A DNA stretch of 64,000 nt from Paracraurococcus lichenis (GTDB taxonomy: Bacteria; Pseudomonadota; Alphaproteobacteria; Acetobacterales; Acetobacteraceae): the NCBI RefSeq assembly GCF_030657435.1, contig NZ_JAUTWS010000001.1, forward strand, positions 1 through 64,000. The letters run 5' to 3'. Made by a program: the position numbers and the translations under genes. The notes under the pieces were generated by a model. It made no database searches, was not told the origin of the DNA, and saw only the letters and a list, made by a program, of their open reading frames with translations. This document shows, piece after piece, positions 8,327 to 16,665 of the stretch; positions within the stretch are counted from its first letter, which is position 1; each line of letters begins with the position of its first letter.

Positions 8327-9097
8327 ATGGGCAAGTCGCCTCATCGCCGGCCCTGCCGGGGCTGCGAGGCCGGCCATGGGCTCGGTTTCGAGCCTGCGGT
8401 CGCCTTCCAGCCGATCCTGGACATGGACCGGGGCGGCGCGGTGATGGCCTATGAGGCCCTGGTGCGCGGGCCCGATGGCCAGGAGGCCGGCTGGGTGCTG
8501 GACCAGGTGCCGCCCGGGCGGCTCTATGCCCTGGACAGCGCCTGCCGGATCGCGGCGGTGGAGGAGGCGGTGCGGCTCGGCCTGGCGGCGACCGGCGCGA
8601 AGCTGTCGGTGAACGTGCTGCCGAGCGCCATCCTCGACCCCGCGACCTGCATGCGCACGACGCTCGCCGCCGCGGAGCGCACCGGCTTCCCCACGGGGCA
8701 ATTGCTCTTCGAACTGAGCGAGCAGGAGAAGGTCGCCGATCCGCGGCACCTGCAGCGGGTGATCGCCGGGCTGCGCTCCATGGGCTTCACGGTGGCGATC
8801 GACGATTTCGGCGCCGGCAATGCCGGGCTGTCTCTGCTGGCGGACCTCACGGTGGACATGGTCAAGCTCGACATGCACCTGGTCCGCCATTGCGACGCGG
8901 ACCGCAGGCGGCGGGTCATCCTGGAGAGCATCACGGTCGCCTGCCGGGCGCTCGGCATCGCTGTCGTGGCCGAGGGCGTGGAAACCGGGGCGGAGTACCG
9001 CACGCTGCGCGGGATCGGCATCGGGTTGGTGCAGGGCTTCCTCTTCGCGCGGCCCGGCTTCCGGCATCTGCCGCAGGCGGTCCTGCCGGAGGGCTGA
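8327..9097 (+). CDS. Stand-alone EAL-domain protein (predicted c-di-GMP phosphodiesterase)
   Basis: A 256-residue protein that is almost entirely an EAL domain. I chose the ATG at 8327 because a GAGGAG site lies 7-8 bases upstream; an earlier ATG at 8291 has no such site. Catalytic positions are all visible: EAL at 43-45 (AYEALVRG), the Asn in SVNVLP, FELSE, the paired Asp in AIDDFGAG, Lys in VKLDM, AEGVE and GLVQGF. The protein should therefore hydrolyse c-di-GMP. A short Cys-rich start (RPCRGCEAG) precedes the domain and might bind a metal or thiol. There is no membrane segment and no sensory domain. Confidence 0.9.
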   Translation: MGKSPHRRPCRGCEAGHGLGFEPAVAFQPILDMDRGGAVMAYEALVRGPDGQEAGWVLDQVPPGRLYALDSACRIAAVEEAVRLGLAATGAKLSVNVLPSAILDPATCMRTTLAAAERTGFPTGQLLFELSEQEKVADPRHLQRVIAGLRSMGFTVAIDDFGAGNAGLSLLADLTVDMVKLDMHLVRHCDADRRRRVILESITVACRALGIAVVAEGVETGAEYRTLRGIGIGLVQGFLFARPGFRHLPQAVLPEG

Positions 9098-9134
9098 CCG
9101 CCGGGGCCGCCAGGGGGGTCTCGCCACCGGACAG

Positions 9135-10460
9135 CTATGCCAGCACCCGCACCAGCCAGAGGCTGAGCGCGGGGAAGGCCACGCACAACCCCAGCCGCAG
9201 CAGGTCCGCCGCGAGGAAGGGCAGCACGCCACGATAGGTCCGCGCGATCGGCACGTCCCGCGCCAGCGAGGAAACGACGAAGACGTTCAGCCCGATCGGC
9301 GGCGCGGTCAGGCCGATCCCGACCACGACGAGGACCAGGATGCCGAACCAGATCGCCGTCTCCTCCGTGCTGCCCAGGCCGAAATCCAGCGCCGTCACCA
9401 CCGGGAAGAAGATCGGCAAGGTCAGCAGGATCATCGCCAGCTCGTCCATGACGGCCCCCAGCACGATATAGGCCAGCAGCAGCAGCGCCAGCACGCCATA
9501 GGGCGGGTAGCCCTGCTCGCCGATCCACAGCGCCAGCAGCTCCGGCGCCTGGGTCAGCGCGAGGAAGGCGTTGAACACCTCGGCGCCGAGTAGGATGACG
9601 AAGATCATGGCCGTGGTCTCGGCCGTGGCCAGCAGCGCCGCCACCGCGCCGCGCAGGTCCAGCGTGCCGCGCAGCGCGCCGACCGCGAGGGTCGCGATGC
9701 AGCCGATGGCCGCGCTCTCGGTCGGGGTGAAGACGCCGCCATAGATGCCGCCCACGACGACCAGCGCGATCAGCAGCACCGGGACCACGTTGCGCATCGC
9801 CCGCGCCCGCGCCTCCCCCGTCACCCGCGCGCCTGCCGGCATCAATGCGGGGCGCAGCCGCGCCAGGAGGGCGAGCACCAGGACATAGGACAGCGTCGCC
9901 AGCAGCCCGGGGATCAGCGCCGCCATGAAGAGCCTGGCGATGTTCTGCTCCGTGCTGATGGCATAGACCACCAGGATGACGCTCGGCGGGATCAGGATGC
10001 CGAGCGTGCCGCCGACCGCTATGGTCCCGGTGGACAGGCCGGGATCGTAGCCGTAGCGGCGCAGCTCCGGCAGGGCGGCGCGGCCGAAGGTGGCGGTGGT
10101 CGCCACGCTCGACCCGCAGACCGCGCCGAAGGCGGCGCAGGCGCCGATGACGCTCATCGCCATGCCGCCCGGCCGGTGGCCGATCAGCGCATTGGCCGCG
10201 GCGAAGAGATCGCGCGCCAGGCCGCCCCGCTCGGCGATCGCGCCCATCAGGATGAAGAGCGGGATGACCGAGAGGGTGTAATTGGCAAAGAGATGCCAGG
10301 GCGTGGTCTTCAGGTAGTTCAGCAGCGTCGGCAGGTCGACGATCCACAGATACCCGCCGGCGCCGACCAGCAGCATGGCGAGGCCGACGGGGCAGCGCAG
10401 CGCGATCAGGCCGAGCAGCGCGGCGAAGCCCAGGGCGGCCTGCAGGAATTCCGGCGCCAT
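9135..10460 (-). CDS. dctM: TRAP transporter large permease (DctM type)
   Basis: A 441-residue, strongly hydrophobic protein with about a dozen predicted membrane helices, matching the DctM/SiaM large subunit of TRAP transporters. Family-typical stretches include ALRCPVGLAMLLVG near the N-terminus, VCGSSVATTATFGRAALPEL in the first half and LGAVMDELAMILLTLPIFFP in the second. The start MAPEFLQAALG at 10460 overlaps the dctQ stop (ATGA), so the longer frame to 10550 is rejected. It forms the sodium-driven channel that works with DctQ and the periplasmic receptor DctP encoded just upstream. Confidence 0.93.
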   Translation of the reverse strand: MAPEFLQAALGFAALLGLIALRCPVGLAMLLVGAGGYLWIVDLPTLLNYLKTTPWHLFANYTLSVIPLFILMGAIAERGGLARDLFAAANALIGHRPGGMAMSVIGACAAFGAVCGSSVATTATFGRAALPELRRYGYDPGLSTGTIAVGGTLGILIPPSVILVVYAISTEQNIARLFMAALIPGLLATLSYVLVLALLARLRPALMPAGARVTGEARARAMRNVVPVLLIALVVVGGIYGGVFTPTESAAIGCIATLAVGALRGTLDLRGAVAALLATAETTAMIFVILLGAEVFNAFLALTQAPELLALWIGEQGYPPYGVLALLLLAYIVLGAVMDELAMILLTLPIFFPVVTALDFGLGSTEETAIWFGILVLVVVGIGLTAPPIGLNVFVVSSLARDVPIARTYRGVLPFLAADLLRLGLCVAFPALSLWLVRVLA

Positions 10461-10954
10461 CAGCCGCGGCCCCGCGCCAGCCGCAGCGTCCAGTACAGGC
10501 CCGCGACCGCCGTCGCGGCGAAGGCGAGCGCCCCGAGCCCGATGGCCCACCAGGTCGGCAGGCCGAGCACCATGGTGGTGGTGCCGCTCGAGAGCGTCTC
10601 CCGCGCGCCGAGCAGCAGCCGCTCCGCCAGCACGCCGGCGGCGCCGACCCAGACCAGGGCCCAGACGGCGTCGATCAGGTCGTTGACCCGGCGTGGCAGC
10701 CAGCCCGTGAAGCTGTCCACCAGGATGTTGCTGCGCATCAGCGTCCCGTAGGCGAGGAAGCCCATGACGGCGAGGCCGGAGCCGAGCGAGACCAGCTCGA
10801 AATCCCCCGGCACCGGCTGGCGCGTGAGCCAGCGCTGCACCACGCTCCAGGTCGTCAGCAGGGCGGTCGCCAGCAGCGCGGCGCCGCCCGCCAGCGCCAG
10901 GCCGCGGGCCAGCCCGGCGACCGGGCCGCGCGGCGGCCCGAAAGGCTCCGCCAC
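10460..10954 (-). CDS. dctQ: TRAP transporter small permease (DctQ type)
   Basis: A 164-residue protein with four predicted membrane helices, the usual size and topology of DctQ. A characteristic stretch reads RQPVPGDFELVSLGSGLAV, after which NILVDSFTGWLP follows. It begins with GTG at 10954, one base after the dctP stop, and its stop overlaps the dctM start, so translation of the three genes is coupled. DctQ bridges the receptor to DctM. Its context (dgoK-dgoA upstream) suggests an acidic sugar as cargo. Confidence 0.9.
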   Translation of the reverse strand: MAEPFGPPRGPVAGLARGLALAGGAALLATALLTTWSVVQRWLTRQPVPGDFELVSLGSGLAVMGFLAYGTLMRSNILVDSFTGWLPRRVNDLIDAVWALVWVGAAGVLAERLLLGARETLSSGTTTMVLGLPTWWAIGLGALAFAATAVAGLYWTLRLARGRG

Positions 10955-10955
10955 C

Positions 10956-11996
10956 TCAGGCGACGCCCGCGCCGTGCTTCGCCACCAGGGCGCGCGCCTT
11001 GGCCAGCAGCGCCTCCCCGTCCAGGCCCTTCTCCTTCGCCTGCGCGACCCAGGTATCGACCACCGGCTTCGTCGTCTCCACCCAGCGGGCCTTCTCGGCC
11101 TCGGAGATCACGGTGATCTGGTTGCCGCGCTTGCGCACCTCCGCCTCGACCACCGGCCCGCGCTCGTCCCAGGGGACGGCGGCCATGCGGGCCGCCGCGG
11201 CGCCGCTATTGGCGTCGAGCACCTTGCGCAACTCGTCCGGCAGGCCCTCGTACTTCGCCTTGTTCATGCCGAGGATGAAAGTGGCGATGTAGAGGGTCGG
11301 GCTGCCCGGGATCTCCGTGTGGAACTTCGCCATCTCCTGCAGGCGGATGGAGGGCACCACCTCCCAGGGCACCACGGCGCCGTCGATCACGCCCTGGGAC
11401 ATGGCTTCCGGGATCTGCGGCACCGGCATCCCGACCGGGGCGGCGCCCAAGGCCCGCAGCGCCTCGCCGTTCAGGCGGGAGGGGAAGCGCAGCTTGAGGC
11501 CGCGCAGGTCCTCCATCACCTTCACCTCGCGCCGCGCATGGATCAGCCCCTCGCCATGGCCCCAGACGCAGAGCGGATGGACCTCGCGGAACTCCTCCTT
11601 CAACTCGCTATCGGCGAATTCCTGGATGGCCAGGCAGTTCACGATCGCCCGCTTGTGCGAGACGAAGGGCAGCTCGAAGACCTCGATGCGCGGGAAGCGG
11701 CCGGGCGTGGTGCCCGGCAGGGTCCAGACGATGTCGGCGACGCCGTCGCGTGCCTGGTCGAAGAGCTGCGGCGGCGCGCCGCCGAGCTGCATCGCCGGGA
11801 AGATCTGGATGCGCAGCCGCCCGCCGCTCTCCTGCTGCACCTTCTGCGCCCAGGGCTGGAGGAAGAAGCGGTGGACGTTGGAGACCGCGGGCAGGAAATG
11901 GTGCAGCCGCAGCGTCACCTCCTGCGCCCGGGCGGGGCGGGTGATCGCGGGCAGGGCCAGGGCGGCGCCCAGGGCCAGGGCGGTGCGGCGTTGCAT
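10956..11996 (-). CDS. dctP: TRAP transporter substrate-binding protein (DctP type)
   Basis: A 346-residue periplasmic receptor. The start MQRRTALALGAALALPAITRP gives a signal peptide cleaved near ARAQ at about 25. The mature start EVTLRLHHFLPAVSNVHRFF and the central LKLRFPSRLNGEALRALGAAPVGMPVPQIPEAMSQGVIDG follow the DctP family pattern, including the Arg (LRFPS) that usually binds the ligand carboxylate. I placed the start at 11996, where the signal peptide begins, and not at the end of the longer frame. It is followed without a gap by dctQ and dctM. The dgoA gene stops 124 bp upstream of its start, so all five genes may form one sugar-acid unit. Confidence 0.92.
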   Translation of the reverse strand: MQRRTALALGAALALPAITRPARAQEVTLRLHHFLPAVSNVHRFFLQPWAQKVQQESGGRLRIQIFPAMQLGGAPPQLFDQARDGVADIVWTLPGTTPGRFPRIEVFELPFVSHKRAIVNCLAIQEFADSELKEEFREVHPLCVWGHGEGLIHARREVKVMEDLRGLKLRFPSRLNGEALRALGAAPVGMPVPQIPEAMSQGVIDGAVVPWEVVPSIRLQEMAKFHTEIPGSPTLYIATFILGMNKAKYEGLPDELRKVLDANSGAAAARMAAVPWDERGPVVEAEVRKRGNQITVISEAEKARWVETTKPVVDTWVAQAKEKGLDGEALLAKARALVAKHGAGVA

Positions 11997-12120
11997 TCTT
12001 GGAGTTTCCCGAGGCGGTTCGTTGCCAGGCGCGGCGGGCCCGACGCAGTCCACCGAACCCGTCCGGCCCGCCCCGGGGCGCGATATGCCCTCGTCCCGGG
12101 ACCGGTTCAACCGCTCCCTC

Positions 12121-12747
12121 TCAGCCGCCCCTGATCGCGTCCACCAGCGCCCGCGCCCGCTCGGCGACGACGCTCGCCGGATCGCCCGGCTTGTAGAGCG
12201 AGGAACCGATCCCGAAGCCCGCGGCGCCGGCCGCCCGCCAGGGGCCGATGGTATCCGCCGCCATGCCGCCCACCGGCAGCACCGGCGTGCCCTTCGGCAG
12301 CACCGCGAGCAGGGCGCGCAGCACCGCCGGGGAGGCCGCCTCCGCCGGGAAGAGCTTGAGCGCATCCGCGCCGGCGGCGAGCAGGGCGAAGGCCTCGGCC
12401 GGGGTGAAGAAGCCGGGCGCGGCGATCAGGCCGCGGGTCTTGGCGACGCGCACCAGCTCCGCATCCGCATGCGGCGTGACGATGAGCTGCCCGCCCGCCG
12501 CCGCGACATCGCTGACCTGGGCCGGCGTCATCACCGTCCCGGCGCCGATCAGGGCGCGGTCGCCGAAGTGGTGGACGAGCTGGCGGATGCTCTCGACCGG
12601 GCGGGGCGAGTTCATCGGCACCTCGAGCACCGTGATCCCGCTCGCCAGCAGCGCCTCGCCGACCGGCACCGCCTCCTCCGGCGTGAGGCCGCGCAGGATG
12701 GCGACGAGGGGGCAGCGGGCGAGCCAGTCGGTCAGGGTCGGGGCCAT
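12121..12747 (-). CDS. dgoA: 2-dehydro-3-deoxy-6-phosphogalactonate aldolase
   Basis: A 208-residue KDPG/KDPGal aldolase that splits 2-keto-3-deoxy-6-phosphogalactonate to pyruvate and glyceraldehyde-3-phosphate. The Schiff-base Lys131 sits in DALKLFPAE, Glu42 in LEVPMNSP, and the phosphate loop is VGGMAA/GIGSSLYKPGD near the C-terminus. The combination LEVPMNSP and GSSLYKPGD, together with the neighbouring kinase, favours DgoA over Eda. Its start overlaps the end of dgoK by 16 bp, so translation is coupled. It acts in the cytosol in the De Ley-Doudoroff route for galactose or galactonate. Confidence 0.92.
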   Translation of the reverse strand: MAPTLTDWLARCPLVAILRGLTPEEAVPVGEALLASGITVLEVPMNSPRPVESIRQLVHHFGDRALIGAGTVMTPAQVSDVAAAGGQLIVTPHADAELVRVAKTRGLIAAPGFFTPAEAFALLAAGADALKLFPAEAASPAVLRALLAVLPKGTPVLPVGGMAADTIGPWRAAGAAGFGIGSSLYKPGDPASVVAERARALVDAIRGG

Positions 12748-13628
12748 GGAATCGTCTCCGCGATCAGGGCAAGGCCGCGCGCCACGATGTCGTCCGGCTG
12801 GCGCCGATGGGCGAGGCCGAATTCATTGAATGCCATCGCATAAGCTTGCGCCAGGGTTTCGCTGCCCGCGAGATGGATGGGCCCTGTGGGCGCGCCTTCG
12901 GCGAGCACCGCCTGGACCTCGTGCCCGATCAGCAGGCCGGAGAGGTAGCTGGCGGTCTCCGTCGCGGCGAGGTCGCCCATGAGGCCGAGGGCGCGGGTGC
13001 CGAAGAGGTGGTGCAGCAGCCCGCCCGCCTCCCGCGACCGCCGCAGGCCGCGCCGGAAGGCCGCCTCGGAGACCGGCCCCGGCTCGGCCAGGCGGCCGAG
13101 GATGCTGTGCTGCAGCAGGACCGCCCGCGTCTCGCCGGTGAACTGGGTGGCGAAGCCGGCGACGCGCCCGGCCGCGAGGCGGGCCCATTTGCTATGAGTG
13201 CCGGGCAGGCAGGCCAGCGCCTCGGCCGTGCCCAGATCGGCGAGCAGCCCGACCAGCTTCGTCTCCTCCCCGCGCATCACGTCCGGCACCCCGCCGGCGT
13301 CCCGGGCGGAGAGGCCGGGGACGAGGAAGCAGGCCGCGCCCTCGAAGGCCAGCGGGACCACGGCGGCGGCGATCTCCGCCGGGCCGGCGGGGCAGGGGAG
13401 GTAAGGCGCCTCCTGCCAGCCCTGCCGGCTGCCGACCATGCCGCAGAGCAGCACGCGCGTCTCGCCGGCGGCGAGCCAGGGGCCGATCGCCTCCCCCAGC
13501 GCGGCGGGGAAGCCGCCCGGCGGGATGGCGAGGATGCCGGCCTGGCGGTCCAGGCTGTCCAGCACGGCGCCGCGGTCGTCCAACCGGTAGGCGCGGAAGG
13601 CGGTGGTGCCCCAGTCGATGCCGATCAT
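12732..13628 (-). CDS. dgoK: 2-dehydro-3-deoxygalactonokinase
   Basis: A 298-residue sugar-acid kinase that phosphorylates 2-keto-3-deoxygalactonate with ATP to supply the substrate of DgoA. MIGIDWGTTAFRAYRL at the start is the family phosphate-1 motif, MVGSRQGWQEAPY lies near 95-107, and LPGTHSKWA with TQFTGE follows in the middle. I start it at 13628, where the conserved IDWGTT begins; the frame could run 29 codons further but without family similarity. dgoD and the galactonate regulator are not in the window, so the source of the keto-acid is unknown. Confidence 0.92.
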   Translation of the reverse strand: MIGIDWGTTAFRAYRLDDRGAVLDSLDRQAGILAIPPGGFPAALGEAIGPWLAAGETRVLLCGMVGSRQGWQEAPYLPCPAGPAEIAAAVVPLAFEGAACFLVPGLSARDAGGVPDVMRGEETKLVGLLADLGTAEALACLPGTHSKWARLAAGRVAGFATQFTGETRAVLLQHSILGRLAEPGPVSEAAFRRGLRRSREAGGLLHHLFGTRALGLMGDLAATETASYLSGLLIGHEVQAVLAEGAPTGPIHLAGSETLAQAYAMAFNEFGLAHRRQPDDIVARGLALIAETIPWPRP

Positions 13629-13776
13629 GCCGGCGGTCTGCGCCCATCCCGCGCCACAGGCAATGCGCGGGATGGCCGGGCGGCCATCCGGAGGCACCGC
13701 CGGAGGGGCGGCCATCTGGACACCCCGCCGCCCCGGCCCGACACTCCGGCCCGCTTCCGGGGGAAGGGCTCACGTC

Positions 13777-14940
13777 ATGTCTCGCCTGCTTTGCGCCGGC
13801 ATCGCCGCGCTCGCGCTCTCGCTGCCCTCCGCGCCCAGGGCCCAGCTCCTCCTCTCCGCCAACGACAACAAGATGGAACTGGCCAACGGCGCCATCCGCA
13901 TCCAGCGGGAGCCGCAGCCCGATACCCTCGCGGTCTTCGACCTCTCGATCAGCCCGCCGGCGCTGCGGGCCGAGGTCGCGGTGCCCACCAGCCTCGTCGG
14001 CCCGCCCCATTCCGTCGCCGTCACGCCGGATGAGAAGCTGGCGCTCATCACCGCCAACCAGAAGGCCAATCCGGCCGAGCCCGGCAAGCTGGCGCCCGGC
14101 AACAGCCTCTCGGTCGTCGACCTGACCGCGACGCCGCCGCGGCTGGTGGCGACGCTGCCGACCGGCTCCGCCCCCGCCGGCGTCTCCGTCAACCGCGCCG
14201 GCACCCTGGCGCTGGTCGCCAACCGGGCGGAGGGCTCGGTCAGCATCTTCCGCATCCAGGGCGGCCAGGTCGTGCCGGCCGGCAAGGTGGATATCGGCCC
14301 CGTCTCCTCCGAGGTCAGCGATGTCGCCTTCACCCCGGACGGGCGCCATGCGCTGGTGACGCGCAGCGGCGACCACATGCTGAACGTGCTGCAGGTGGAC
14401 GGCGAGAAGGTCATCAAGCTGGACCGGGAGATCACCACGGGCGTCCGTCCCTACGGCCTCTCGATCGGGGCTGACGGGCGCTGGGCGGTGGTCGCCAATA
14501 TTGGCCGCGGCACCGGCGATGCCGATACGGTCAGCCTGGTGGACCTGACGAAGGAGCCGTTCCGGATCGTCGACACCATCAGCGTCGGCCAGACGCCGGA
14601 GGGGATCGCGGCGAGCCCGGACGGGAAGCACGTGGCTGTCACGGTGATGAACGGCTCCAACAAGCCGCCCGGCTCGCCCTTCTTCGGCCCGGGCCTCGTC
14701 CGCCTGCTGCGGGTGCAGGACATGCGGCTGTCCCTGGTGTCGGAGGCGAAGGTCGGCACCTGGGCGCAGGGCGCCGCCTTCACGCCGGATGGCCGCACGC
14801 TCTTCGTCGGCAATACCACCGACAAGGACATCTCCGTGCTGCGCGTGGCGGAGGACGGGAAGCTGTCCGAGGCCGGGCCGCGGCTGAAGACCACCGGCGG
14901 CTCCGCCGCGCTCGCCGTCGCGCAGCGCGCGGCGCGCTGA
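13777..14940 (+). CDS. Secreted YVTN-type beta-propeller protein
   Basis: A 387-residue exported protein with a signal peptide (MSRLLCAGIAALALSLPS, cleavage near RAQ). The rest is repeats in the style of YVTN/lactonase_2 beta-propellers: HSVAVTPDEKLALITAN, APAGVSVNRAGTLALVAN, SEVSDVAFTPDGRHALVT, RPYGLSIGADGRWAVVAN, TPEGIAASPDGKHVAVT and GAAFTPDGRTLFVGN, i.e. at least six blades. No catalytic residues of 6-phosphogluconolactonase are evident, so a binding or scaffold role in the periplasm is more likely than enzymatic activity. It stands alone, followed by a strong palindrome and a convergent gene. Confidence 0.8.
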   Translation: MSRLLCAGIAALALSLPSAPRAQLLLSANDNKMELANGAIRIQREPQPDTLAVFDLSISPPALRAEVAVPTSLVGPPHSVAVTPDEKLALITANQKANPAEPGKLAPGNSLSVVDLTATPPRLVATLPTGSAPAGVSVNRAGTLALVANRAEGSVSIFRIQGGQVVPAGKVDIGPVSSEVSDVAFTPDGRHALVTRSGDHMLNVLQVDGEKVIKLDREITTGVRPYGLSIGADGRWAVVANIGRGTGDADTVSLVDLTKEPFRIVDTISVGQTPEGIAASPDGKHVAVTVMNGSNKPPGSPFFGPGLVRLLRVQDMRLSLVSEAKVGTWAQGAAFTPDGRTLFVGNTTDKDISVLRVAEDGKLSEAGPRLKTTGGSAALAVAQRAAR

Positions 14941-14998
14941 GGGGGCGTCGCCGTCGCCGGCGGCCTCGGCGCCGTCCTGTAGACACGGGCGCGCGGGC

Positions 14999-15120
14999 GC
15001 GCTCGACACCGTCGAGCGCACTTCGAGCCCCGGCCATGGTGCCGGAGGCGAGTCAAGGCTGCGGCTCCGCCGCACCGCGCGAAGCGCGGCTTCGGCCTTG
15101 ACTCGCCTCCGGCACCATGG
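14999..15120. repeat. Nested perfect palindromes, including a 26-bp inverted repeat
   Basis: In the 266-bp space between convergent genes, a 9-bp perfect stem (GCGCTCGAC, loop ACC) spans 14999-15019. A 26-bp perfect inverted repeat follows, with arms at 15034-15059 and 15095-15120 that start CCATGGTGCCGG and end in CAAGGC. The 35-base loop itself contains two smaller GC hairpins. The result is a long cruciform or RNA hairpin able to block transcription from both sides. There is no T-run, and its length is beyond a normal terminator. Confidence 0.75.
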
Positions 15121-15206
15121 CGTTCGGCATTGGTCGTCTTCGACGGTTTCGAAGGCGCCGGTGGGCGCCTCTCGGGCCAGGACGAGAGGCTCCGAGGCCG
15201 CGCCCG

Positions 15207-16148
15207 CTACCGCCAGCCCGCGATCACGGCCTGCGCCGCCGGCGCCAGCACGTCGCTCTGCAGCGCCAGCGGATCGCCGAACACCACCCGCCCCAGGTCC
15301 TTGTCCAGCATCACCTTGCCGAGCAGCCCGAGCGCCTGCTCCGGCGCCTCCTGGCCGAGCGGGGGTGGCGGCGCCAGGGTCTCGGCGAAGACCACGCGGT
15401 CCTCGCGCGCCGGCGCGTCGCCCGTCAGCCAGTCGAAGAACTGCCGCTGCAGGTTCCCCCCGCGCGCCTGGTGCACGCCGATGACGACGACCGCGGCGCG
15501 GTCCCAGGCGAGGCCCGGGAAGGCCTCCTTCCAGCGCCCGACCTGGGCGCGGAACTGCTCGAGCTGCGATCGCGCCGCCCAGTCGAGGTTCTGCCGGATG
15601 CCCGGCCGCAGCCGCTCGCCGAGCGCCTGGAGCAGCGCGGGGTCGAGCGCATCCTGCTGGCGGATCCGCTGCGCCGCCCGCCGCACCTCGGCCAGCATGT
15701 CGACCTGCAGGCGCCGCATCTCCTCGGGCAGGTCGCGCTGGCCGGCCAGCGCCTCCTCCGCCGCGGCGACCCGGCGCAGGTAGCCGTCGAGCCAGCCGCG
15801 CCGCGCCTCGTCCAGCGGCCCGGCGCCATGGGGCAGCAGCCGGGTCGCCAGCGTCGCCGCGGCATGCGCCACGGCGCTCGCCTGGCCATAGGTGCGGAGG
15901 TCCATGGCGAAGATCTCCGGCGCCTCGACGCCGGGGCGGTAGAGCGCGACTTCCTCGAAGCGGTTGACCAGCACCGGCACCTCGGCCCGCAGCGCCTCCA
16001 GGCGATGCGCGGCGGAGGCGCGGTAGGCCTCGACGAAGGCGCCGGTCAGGTCGGTGACGGGATCGGCCCACGGCGCGCCGGCCGGGCAGAGCAGCAGCAG
16101 GCCGGCGAGGGCCGGCCGGCAGAGGCGCTGCAGGGCGTGGTGGCTCAT
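15207..16148 (-). CDS. Secreted protein of unknown function
   Basis: I do not recognise this family. It is 313 residues long with a signal peptide (leader ALAGLLLLCPAGAPWA, cleavage near AD at about 29). The rest is soluble and mostly helical, rich in Arg, Ala and Leu, with segments such as VTDLTGAFVEAYRASAAHRL and VLVNRFEEVALYRPG. A possible metal or substrate region is WDRAAVVVIGVHQARGGN, near residue 230. The C-terminus ends in AVIAGWR with no anchor. No neighbour suggests a pathway; it converges with the beta-propeller gene and is transcribed away from the DUF1127 gene region. Confidence 0.7.
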   Translation of the reverse strand: MSHHALQRLCRPALAGLLLLCPAGAPWADPVTDLTGAFVEAYRASAAHRLEALRAEVPVLVNRFEEVALYRPGVEAPEIFAMDLRTYGQASAVAHAAATLATRLLPHGAGPLDEARRGWLDGYLRRVAAAEEALAGQRDLPEEMRRLQVDMLAEVRRAAQRIRQQDALDPALLQALGERLRPGIRQNLDWAARSQLEQFRAQVGRWKEAFPGLAWDRAAVVVIGVHQARGGNLQRQFFDWLTGDAPAREDRVVFAETLAPPPPLGQEAPEQALGLLGKVMLDKDLGRVVFGDPLALQSDVLAPAAQAVIAGWR

Positions 16149-16253
16149 CGGCGTCCCTCTCCCGGATATCCGGCGGGGAGGGCTTAGAGCGGAACGCCGC
16201 GGGGCGGAAACGCCCGAAGGCGTGAGGCGGCGTCGGAATCGCCGCGCCGGGGC

Positions 16254-16463
16254 TCAGCCGCCGCCCGGGATCACCAGCCGCGCAGCCAGCGGGCGCGGCG
16301 CGGGCAGCGCCAGGCCGGCATCCTCGCAGAGCCGCGCATCCATCCAGGCGAGCGTCACGGCCTGGCGGCGCCGGCGCAGCCAGCGGCCGAGGCGGGCGGC
16401 GAGCGTCGAGGTGCCGGGCGTGAGGCACGCGGGCAGCGCGACTGACGTGACGCTGGTGCTCAT
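16254..16463 (-). CDS. Small DUF1127-domain protein
   Basis: A 69-residue basic protein. The start MSTSVTSVALP at 16463 has a GGAGAG site just upstream; the longer frame to 16562 lacks one. The core LARWLRRRRxxxxLxxLDxRxLxDxGL pattern of DUF1127 appears as LGRWLRRRRQAVTLAWMDARLC followed by EDAGL. Proteins of this family are short, Arg-rich and in several alphaproteobacteria affect RNA turnover or phosphate and carbon metabolism; that comes from the family literature, not from this sequence. It is monocistronic as far as can be seen. Confidence 0.7.
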   Translation of the reverse strand: MSTSVTSVALPACLTPGTSTLAARLGRWLRRRRQAVTLAWMDARLCEDAGLALPAPRPLAARLVIPGGG

Positions 16464-16665
16464 GACGCTCTCCTGTCTCGGCGGGGCCGGGCGGGCCATC
16501 CGCCCTCGTTCCATGACGGCACCATGGCAGTTGCCGCGCCGGCCTGCTGTGCGGCGCGGCACAGGCCGCGGCGGCGGCGAGGTCGGTCGTCCGGTTGACC
16601 GCGGCCCGGCGGAGAACCTAGCCTGCTAACGGAAACCCCGTTCGATCCAGGAAAGGCTCGCCTCC

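Noticed and set aside
13192-16428. A 1078-codon open frame on the minus strand
   Set aside because: It overlaps dgoK, the beta-propeller and the secreted protein genes, all of which have family support or a signal peptide; this frame has none.
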